In this document: piece after piece, positions 59,045-64,000 of the stretch | Layout of the letters: each line of letters opens with the position of its first letter | Numbering within the stretch: the first letter of the stretch is position 1 | Source of the DNA: Acidovorax sp. A79 | GTDB lineage: Bacteria > Pseudomonadota > Gammaproteobacteria > Burkholderiales > Burkholderiaceae_C | Direction of reading: 5' to 3' | Length of the DNA: 64,000 nucleotides | NCBI RefSeq assembly: GCF_041154505.1 | Contig: NZ_AP028672.1 | Location: forward strand, 4,814,501-4,878,500 | Program-made: the position numbers and the translations under genes | The notes under the pieces: model-generated | What the model was told of the DNA's origin: nothing | The model's input: only the letters and a program-made list of their open reading frames with translations | Database searches by the model: none

Positions 59045-59047
59045 CCA

Positions 59048-60349
59048 ATGATGTCCCTGGGACCCGAAGCGCAGGCTTTTATTGTTTTCTCCGTGGGCAT
59101 GCTGGTGCTCATGGGCACAGGCATGAACATGGGCCTGGCCCTCGTGCTCACGGGCGCGGGCATGGCATGGGTGCTCGACTTCTGGGATGCGCAGCTGCTG
59201 GCCCAGAACCTGGTGGCGGGGGTGGACAGCTTTCCGCTGCTGGCCGTGCCGTTCTTCATCCTGGCTGGCGAGCTGATGAACTCGGGCGGCATCAGCCGCC
59301 GCATCATCGACATGGCGCAGGCCTGGGTCGGGCACATCCGGGGCGGCCTGGGCTATGTGGCCATCGGCGCGGCAGTGCTCATGGCCAGCATGAGCGGCTC
59401 CGCGCTGGCCGATACGGCCGCGCTGGCCACCATCCTCTTGCCCATGATGCGCCAGCAGGGCTACCCGATGAACACGTCGGCCGGGCTGATCGCCTCGGGC
59501 GGCATCATCGCGCCCATCATCCCGCCCTCCATGCCGTTCGTGATCTACGGCGTGACGACCAACACCTCCATCTCTGCGCTGTTCGTCTCCGGCATCGTGC
59601 CGGGCCTGATGATGGGCGCGGGCCTCATCTTCGCCTGGCGCTGGGTGCTGCGCGGCATGGACCTGCCGCAGGGCGAACCCTTGCCCGTCAAGGACCGCCT
59701 GCGCGCCACGGTGCGTGCCTTCTGGGCCATGCTGATGCCCCTGATCATCATCGGCGGCATGAAGTCGGGCGTCTTCACGCCCACCGAGGCCGCCGTGGTG
59801 GCCGCGTTCTACGCGCTGGTGGTGGCGTTGTTCGTCCACCGCGAAATGAAGATCGCGGAAATCTACGGCGTGCTGGTGCGTGCGGCCAAGACCACCTCCA
59901 TCGTGATGTTCCTCTGCGCGGGCGCCCAGGTGGCCAGCTACATGATCACGCTGGCCGACCTGCCCAATGTGCTGACCAGCTGGCTGGGTCCGCTGGTGGA
60001 GAACCCCCGCCTCCTGATGGCGGTGATGATGATCGTGCTGGTGCTGATCGGCACGGCGCTCGACCTCACGCCCACCATCCTGATCTTCGCGCCCGTGATG
60101 CTGCCCATCGCCGTGAAGGCGGGCATCGACCCGGTGTATTTCGGCCTGATGTTCGTGCTCAACGGCGCGATCGGCCTCATCACGCCGCCGGTGGGCACGG
60201 TGCTCAACGTGGTGGCCGGGGTGGGGCGGATATCGATGCACAGCGTGATCAAGGGCGTGAACCCGTTCCTCTTCACCTACGTGCTGATCCTGGCCTTGCT
60301 GGTCGCCTTTCCACAGATCGTCACCGCCCCCGTGGTGTGGCTGCGCTGA
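59048..60349 (+). CDS. TRAP transporter large permease (DctM type)
   Basis: 433-residue, about twelve-helix DctM protein. Signatures: VDSFPLLAVPFFILAGELMN (about 58-77), GSALADTAALATILLPMM (about 117) and IIPPSMPFVIYG (about 158), and the C-terminal NGAIGLITPPVGTVLNV. It forms the substrate channel. Starts 3 nt after the small permease stop; ATG 59051 is an alternative start. Part of the gntK-QMP operon. Confidence 0.95.
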   Translation: MMSLGPEAQAFIVFSVGMLVLMGTGMNMGLALVLTGAGMAWVLDFWDAQLLAQNLVAGVDSFPLLAVPFFILAGELMNSGGISRRIIDMAQAWVGHIRGGLGYVAIGAAVLMASMSGSALADTAALATILLPMMRQQGYPMNTSAGLIASGGIIAPIIPPSMPFVIYGVTTNTSISALFVSGIVPGLMMGAGLIFAWRWVLRGMDLPQGEPLPVKDRLRATVRAFWAMLMPLIIIGGMKSGVFTPTEAAVVAAFYALVVALFVHREMKIAEIYGVLVRAAKTTSIVMFLCAGAQVASYMITLADLPNVLTSWLGPLVENPRLLMAVMMIVLVLIGTALDLTPTILIFAPVMLPIAVKAGIDPVYFGLMFVLNGAIGLITPPVGTVLNVVAGVGRISMHSVIKGVNPFLFTYVLILALLVAFPQIVTAPVVWLR

Positions 60350-60402
60350 CCGCCCGTTTCCTCCTCTCTTTTTTCCTTTCCCCCCCGCTAATGGAGACAA
60401 CC

Positions 60403-61422
60403 ATGAAAACTTTCCGCCGCACCCTTCTGGCCGCCTTGTCGGTGGCCGCCCTTGCCTGCTCGTTCCAGGCCGCCGCGCAGGACTTCAAGCCGCGCATCAT
60501 CCGGTTTGGCTACGGCCTCAACGAAGTGTCCAACCAGGGGCGTGCCACCAAGCTGTTCGCCGAAGAGGTCGAAAAGGCCTCGGGCGGCAAGATGAAGGTG
60601 CGCGCCATCGGCGCCGCCGCCCTGGGCTCGGACGTGCAGATGCAGCAGGCGCTGGTCGGCGGTGCGCAGGAGATGATGGTGGGCTCCACCGCCACGCTGG
60701 TGGGCATCACCAAGGAAATGGCGATCTGGGATACCCCCTTCCTGTTCAACAACGCGAAGGAGGCCGACGTGGTGCTGGACGGCCCCGTGGGCCAGAAGGT
60801 GATGGACAAGCTGCAGGAAAAGGGCCTCGTGGGCCTCGTGTACTGGGAGAACGGCTTTCGCAACCTGACCAACAGCAAGCGCCCGGTCACCAAGCTGGAG
60901 GACATGAATGGCATCAAGCTGCGCGTGATGCAGAACAACGTGTTCCTCGACAGCTTCAAGACCCTGGGAGCCAATGCTGTTCCACTGCCGTTCTCGGAAC
61001 TGTTCACCGCCCTCGAGACCAACACGGTGGACGGCCAGGAGAACCCCTACAACACCATCCTGTCGAGCAAGTTCTACGAGGTGCAGAAGTACCTCACGGT
61101 GACCAACCACGTCTACAGCCCCTGGATCGTGCTGGTCAGCAAGAAGTACTGGGACGGCCTCAACAAGGCCGAGCAGAAGGTGCTGCTCGATGCCGCGAGG
61201 AAGAGCCGCGACTTCGAGCGCCAGGATACGCGCGCCGAGGCCGACAAGGCGCTGGCCGACCTCAAGGCCAAGGGCATGCAGGTCAACGAACTGTCGCCCA
61301 CAGAAGCCAACCGCATGCGCGAGAAACTGGGGGCGGTCAACACCAGCATTGCCGCCAACGTGGGCGAGGCGCTGTGGAAGGACGTGCAGGGCGCCGTGGC
61401 GCAGGCGCGTGGGACCAAATAA
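60403..61422 (+). CDS. TRAP transporter substrate-binding protein (DctP type)
   Basis: 339-residue periplasmic receptor. Signal peptide MKTFRRTLLAALSVAALACS, cleaved after AAAQ; binding motifs IRFGYGLNEVSNQGRATKLF, WENGFRNLTNSKRPV with the carboxylate-binding Arg (about 146-152), GIKLRVMQNN and DGQENPYNTI (about 211). It delivers the substrate to the QM permease pair. The operon ends with a strong terminator 50 nt later. Confidence 0.95.
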   Translation: MKTFRRTLLAALSVAALACSFQAAAQDFKPRIIRFGYGLNEVSNQGRATKLFAEEVEKASGGKMKVRAIGAAALGSDVQMQQALVGGAQEMMVGSTATLVGITKEMAIWDTPFLFNNAKEADVVLDGPVGQKVMDKLQEKGLVGLVYWENGFRNLTNSKRPVTKLEDMNGIKLRVMQNNVFLDSFKTLGANAVPLPFSELFTALETNTVDGQENPYNTILSSKFYEVQKYLTVTNHVYSPWIVLVSKKYWDGLNKAEQKVLLDAARKSRDFERQDTRAEADKALADLKAKGMQVNELSPTEANRMREKLGAVNTSIAANVGEALWKDVQGAVAQARGTK

Positions 61423-61471
61423 GCCTGGGTGAGACGCGGCTGCCGCAACGCCATTGCGGCTCCCAAAGACA

Positions 61472-61507
61472 AAAGGCCGAGGCCCCGAAAGGGGCCTCGG
61501 CCTTTTT
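61472..61507. terminator. Bidirectional rho-independent terminator after the TRAP operon
   Basis: AAAGGCCGAGGCCCC, loop GAAA, GGGGCCTCGGCCTTTTT: a 14-bp perfect stem with T-runs on both strands, serving the TRAP operon and the convergent DUF4148 gene. Confidence 0.92.
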
Positions 61508-61562
61508 GCATCTGCATTTGCAACTGCCTGCCCGCACCGCCTTGCGGCGCGGGCCGGACGGA

Positions 61563-61856
61563 TTACAGGGATCCGATTTCGCCGGACGAGATCTTGCCAG
61601 TGCGCAGGGCGTCTGCAGCTTGGGCATTCACCGCGTTGCGGTCAGCGGTGGAGGTGTAGACCAAGGCACGCGAACCGACGGGGATGGCACCGCTGGTTTG
61701 GGGTACTGCCGAGGCTTCGGCTTGCACTTCGGCACGGGTGCGGTTCGTTTCGAACTTCGTGGCGAACTGCGAGGCATCGACTTCGTCGGCCTGGGCACCG
61801 AAAGAAGCGAAAGCGGCCACGGCGGCGATGGAGAGGAAGCGTGCGGTCTTGTTCAT
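61563..61856 (-). CDS. DUF4148 domain-containing secreted protein, copy 1
   Basis: 97 residues with a signal peptide (MNKTARFLSIAAVAAFASFG, cleaved after AQA) and the short DUF4148 motif TRAEVQAEASA (about 40). Function unknown; family members are abundant small envelope proteins in Burkholderiales. It is a close paralogue of the gene at 61949: residues 1-25 and 27-43 are identical. Both end in an Ala/Arg-rich helix with ADALRTGKISSGE. Confidence 0.85.
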   Translation of the reverse strand: MNKTARFLSIAAVAAFASFGAQADEVDASQFATKFETNRTRAEVQAEASAVPQTSGAIPVGSRALVYTSTADRNAVNAQAADALRTGKISSGEIGSL

Positions 61857-61948
61857 GGTGAAACTCCGGTGAAATTCAAAAAAATGAGGGCGATGTACTG
61901 GGAAATACGCAGCAGGAGGGGGCCTGGATTCAGCGAATCAAACGCTGA

Positions 61949-62236
61949 TCAACCACGCTCGCCCGAAGGGATCTGGCCGGTGCGCACGGCATCGGCGGCC
62001 TGGGCACGCACGGCGGCGCGGTCGGCCGTGGATTGGTAGGTCACCACACGCGAACCTGCGGGCTCGATGGAGCGGGTCTGGGCCACGGTGGCGGCTTCGG
62101 CGGCCACTTCGGCGCGGGTGCGGTTCGTCTCGAACTTCGTGGCGAACTGCGAGGCATCGGCTTCGTCGGCCTGGGCACCGAAAGAAGCGAAAGCAGCCAC
62201 GGCGGCGATGGAGAGGAAGCGGGCGGTCTTGTTCAT
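61949..62236 (-). CDS. DUF4148 domain-containing secreted protein, copy 2
   Basis: 95 residues, same layout as the copy at 61563: identical signal peptide, FATKFETNRTRAEVAAEAAT and the tail ADAVRTGQIPSGE. The first half is nearly identical at the DNA level while the second half has diverged, which suggests recent tandem duplication or gene conversion limited to the 5' part. Start at ATG 62236; the frame is open far upstream but without meaning. Confidence 0.85.
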   Translation of the reverse strand: MNKTARFLSIAAVAAFASFGAQADEADASQFATKFETNRTRAEVAAEAATVAQTRSIEPAGSRVVTYQSTADRAAVRAQAADAVRTGQIPSGERG

Positions 62237-62759
62237 GATGAAAATCCTTGAAATTAAAAAGCGTCTCAGAAAAACCGGGACAAAGCGGAAAGTGACAACT
62301 GCTTCAAACCGGGTTCGGTGAGTCGCCTTGCGGGTTCGGCTCATCGATGGGATGAACTGTACGCCGCGGTGGTACATAGAAAAACTACTCGGTCGCAAAC
62401 TAACTGTTCCAGTTTTGGAAACAATCCAGACGCCTGTCTTTCTGCCTGCGGCCCGAGGGCCGGTAGCCAGTCGCAAGCGATCGTGGTGGCAGGAGAGGTG
62501 GGCGGTGAATCCTTTCGAAAGCGCGTTGGACATGGGCTGTATCGTGCCGGGCGGCGCGGCATGCGTCGTCTCAGCGCGGTTTCGGTTCTTTTCGGTTTGT
62601 TTCGGGTTCTCCCGAATGCAACAAGTGCGAAACATGTGCATCGAGTCCGTGGGGAACGCGCCAAAGGTGTGGTGAATGGCACTTGCGCGGGTTGCATCGG
62701 CAAGGCTTATGGGCTGAAATCACTCTGTACCTGTTTCAGCCATCACGAGGGAGGTTCCA
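62237..62759. other. Gap of 523 bp upstream of DUF4148 and CBS genes
   Basis: Divergent control region with lower GC than its neighbours. Around 62578-62612 three loose direct copies of TTTCGGTT/TTTCGGGTT occur. I could not place a convincing promoter or gene here. Confidence 0.45.
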
Positions 62760-63200
62760 ATGACCGTAGTCGCCAAGATTCTTCAATCCAAACCCGATGC
62801 CACCGTGCATACCATCGGGCCCGCCACTTCGGTGTTCGATGCGCTCAAGCTCATGGCGGACAAGGGCATCGGTGCGTTGATCGTGACCGAAGGCGCCGAC
62901 ATCGTGGGCATCTTCACCGAGCGGGACTACGCGCGAAAAATCGCGCTCATGGGGCGCACGTCCTCGGTCACCCAGGTGCGGGACGTGATGACGACTGCCG
63001 TGCTGTTCGTGCGGCCCGACCACACCAGCGAGCAGTGCATGCAGCTGATGACCGGCAACCGGCTGCGCCACCTGCCCGTGGTGGACGACAGCAGCAAGCT
63101 CGTGGGCATGATTTCCATCGGTGACCTGGTCAAGGACATCATTTCCGAGCAGAAATTCATCATCGAGCAGCTGGAGCAGTACATCACCGGGGCGCGCTGA
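62760..63200 (+). CDS. CBS-domain pair protein
   Basis: 146 residues made of two CBS motifs: TIGPATSVFDALKLMADKGI...LIVTEG...VGIFTERDYARK (about 18-60) and VRPDHTSEQCMQLMTGNRLR...LPVVDD...LVGMISIGDLVK (about 81-125). Such pairs bind adenine nucleotides and sense energy state; no effector domain is attached. Start at ATG 62760 after GAGGGAGG. Single gene with a hairpin downstream. Confidence 0.92.
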   Translation: MTVVAKILQSKPDATVHTIGPATSVFDALKLMADKGIGALIVTEGADIVGIFTERDYARKIALMGRTSSVTQVRDVMTTAVLFVRPDHTSEQCMQLMTGNRLRHLPVVDDSSKLVGMISIGDLVKDIISEQKFIIEQLEQYITGAR

Positions 63201-63228
63201 GACAGAGATAGAGACAGAGGCCGAAGCG

Positions 63229-63262
63229 GCAAGGGCCCTGGCCTTGTGGCCAGAGCCCTTGC
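63229..63262. terminator. Hairpin between CBS gene and ABC ATPase gene
   Basis: GCAAGGGCCCTGGCC / GGCCAGAGCCCTTGC with a short TTGT loop and one bulge; no T-run. Lies between converging genes. Confidence 0.6.
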
Positions 63263-63310
63263 ATTCCCGTGGGGGGGGGCCGCCCGATTGCGGCATCCCG
63301 GGGCCCGCCG

Positions 63311-64000
63311 TCAGGCCGCCTTCTCCACATGCGCCTGCCGCGTGTACAGAAAGTCGATCACCGCCTTGCGGCACTGCACGTAGCGCGGGTCCTCGGCCAG
63401 CTCCACGCGGCGGCGGGGGCGGGGCAGGTCGACGGCCAGCACCTCGCCAATGGTGGCGGCGGGGCCGTTGGTCATCATCACGATCTTGTCGGACAGCAGC
63501 ACGGCCTCGTCCACGTCGTGGGTGACCATGACCACGGTGCTTTGCGTGCGCGCCACGATCTCCAGCAGCTCGTCCTGCAGCTTGGCGCGGGTCAGGGCAT
63601 CGAGGGCGCCGAAGGGCTCGTCCATCAACAGCACCTGGGGTTCCATGCTCAGCGCACGGGCGATGCCCACGCGCTGCTTCATGCCGCCCGAGATCTCGCC
63701 GGGGCGCTTTTGCCCGGCGTGCGTGAGGCCCACCAGCGCCAGCGCCGCATCGGTGCGGGCCCTGAGCTGGGCCTTCGTTTCCTTGCCGCCAAACACGCGT
63801 TCCACGGCGAGGTAGATGTTGTCAAAGCAGGTGAGCCAGGGCAGCAGCGAGTGGTTCTGGAACACCACGGCGCGCTCCGGCCCCGGGCCCCTGATCTCCT
63901 TGTTGGCGCACAGCAGTGCGCCGTTGGTGGGCGTGGTCAGCCCCGCGATCAGGTTCAGCAGCGTGGACTTGCCGCAGCCCGAGTGGCCGATCAGCGCGAC
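63311..64000 (-). CDS. Nitrate-type ABC transporter ATP-binding protein (NrtD-like), N-terminus beyond edge
   Basis: 229 visible residues, open at the right edge. Walker A GHSGCGKST, Q-loop VVFQNHSLLPWLTCFDNIYL, signature ISGGMKQRVGIARAL, Walker B VLLMDEPFGALDALT and switch VTHDVDE are present. The phrasing GPGPERAVVFQNHSLLPW and the FDNIYLAVERVF segment are characteristic of the NrtC/NrtD nitrate subgroup rather than taurine (TauB/SsuB) ATPases. With narK and nasA nearby it probably powers a second nitrate or cyanate import system. Permease and binding-protein genes would lie to the right. Confidence 0.88.
   Translation of the reverse strand, partial: VALIGHSGCGKSTLLNLIAGLTTPTNGALLCANKEIRGPGPERAVVFQNHSLLPWLTCFDNIYLAVERVFGGKETKAQLRARTDAALALVGLTHAGQKRPGEISGGMKQRVGIARALSMEPQVLLMDEPFGALDALTRAKLQDELLEIVARTQSTVVMVTHDVDEAVLLSDKIVMMTNGPAATIGEVLAVDLPRPRRRVELAEDPRYVQCRKAVIDFLYTRQAHVEKAA

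Overview
The window is a GC-rich, densely coded chromosomal segment of a betaproteobacterium, most likely a member of the Comamonadaceae close to Acidovorax. The evidence is the gene content (suhB/trmJ/cysE, darP/pmbA, Bug-type binding proteins, paired DUF4148 secreted proteins, a plant-cell-wall type GH5 endoglucanase) and a repeated AGCGCT-centred palindrome found about ten times. This is inferred from protein families and not from a database search. No rRNA, tRNA, CRISPR array, insertion sequence or prophage was seen.

Layout. 1-1266: 5' part of mutS (cut by the window edge). 1547-10147: three consecutive signalling genes (PAS-GGDEF-EAL, a large hybrid histidine kinase, an HD-GYP response regulator), a c-di-GMP module. 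10184-15851: housekeeping genes suhB, trmJ, cysE, mog, darP, pmbA. 16079-22113: a TetR-operator-controlled reductase, then a minus-strand sugar-diacid catabolic operon (aldolase, semialdehyde dehydrogenase, GarD-like dehydratase, Bug binding protein) with a divergent LysR gene. 23223-28783: AraC/VOC/membrane-protein operon, tartrate dehydrogenase with divergent LysR, and a quinone-reductase-like MDR enzyme with divergent LysR. 28905-33459: yqeY, rpsU and a second GGDEF-EAL protein. 33488-40325: a BaiN-like flavoprotein, a branched-chain amino acid type binding protein, a DUF4124 protein, a sterol-desaturase-family protein, a thioesterase and the GH5-CBM2 cellulase.

40507-53544 is a nitrate assimilation island. 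The minus-strand series nirB, periplasmic PilJ-domain protein, nirD, nasA, ybiB, cobA, soluble PilJ/chemoreceptor-like protein supplies nitrite reductase, nitrate reductase and the siroheme methyltransferase. A PP2C-protein kinase fusion is divergent from nirB and convergent with the nitrate transporter narK. Upstream of both nirB and narK I read the same stack of control sites: paired NtrC-like boxes, a sigma-54 -24/-12 promoter, two hexaloop hairpins of the ANTAR (NasR/NasT) target type, and an intrinsic terminator that overlaps the second hairpin. This is the most informative regulatory signal in the window.

54078-64000: an Aer-like chemoreceptor, a DUF2199 protein, a gluconate-type locus (LacI regulator, gluconokinase, TRAP QMP transporter), two tandem DUF4148 paralogues, a CBS-domain protein and the 3' part of a nitrate-type ABC ATPase that runs off the right edge.

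Two repeat families stand out. Family I (the AGCGCT palindrome) lies between genes as a terminator-like hairpin but also sits in frame inside four conserved genes (mutS, trmJ, ybiB, the BaiN-like flavoprotein). Family II (two copies) is a three-tier nested palindrome in which the unpaired skeleton is conserved while the stems change in a compensatory way.
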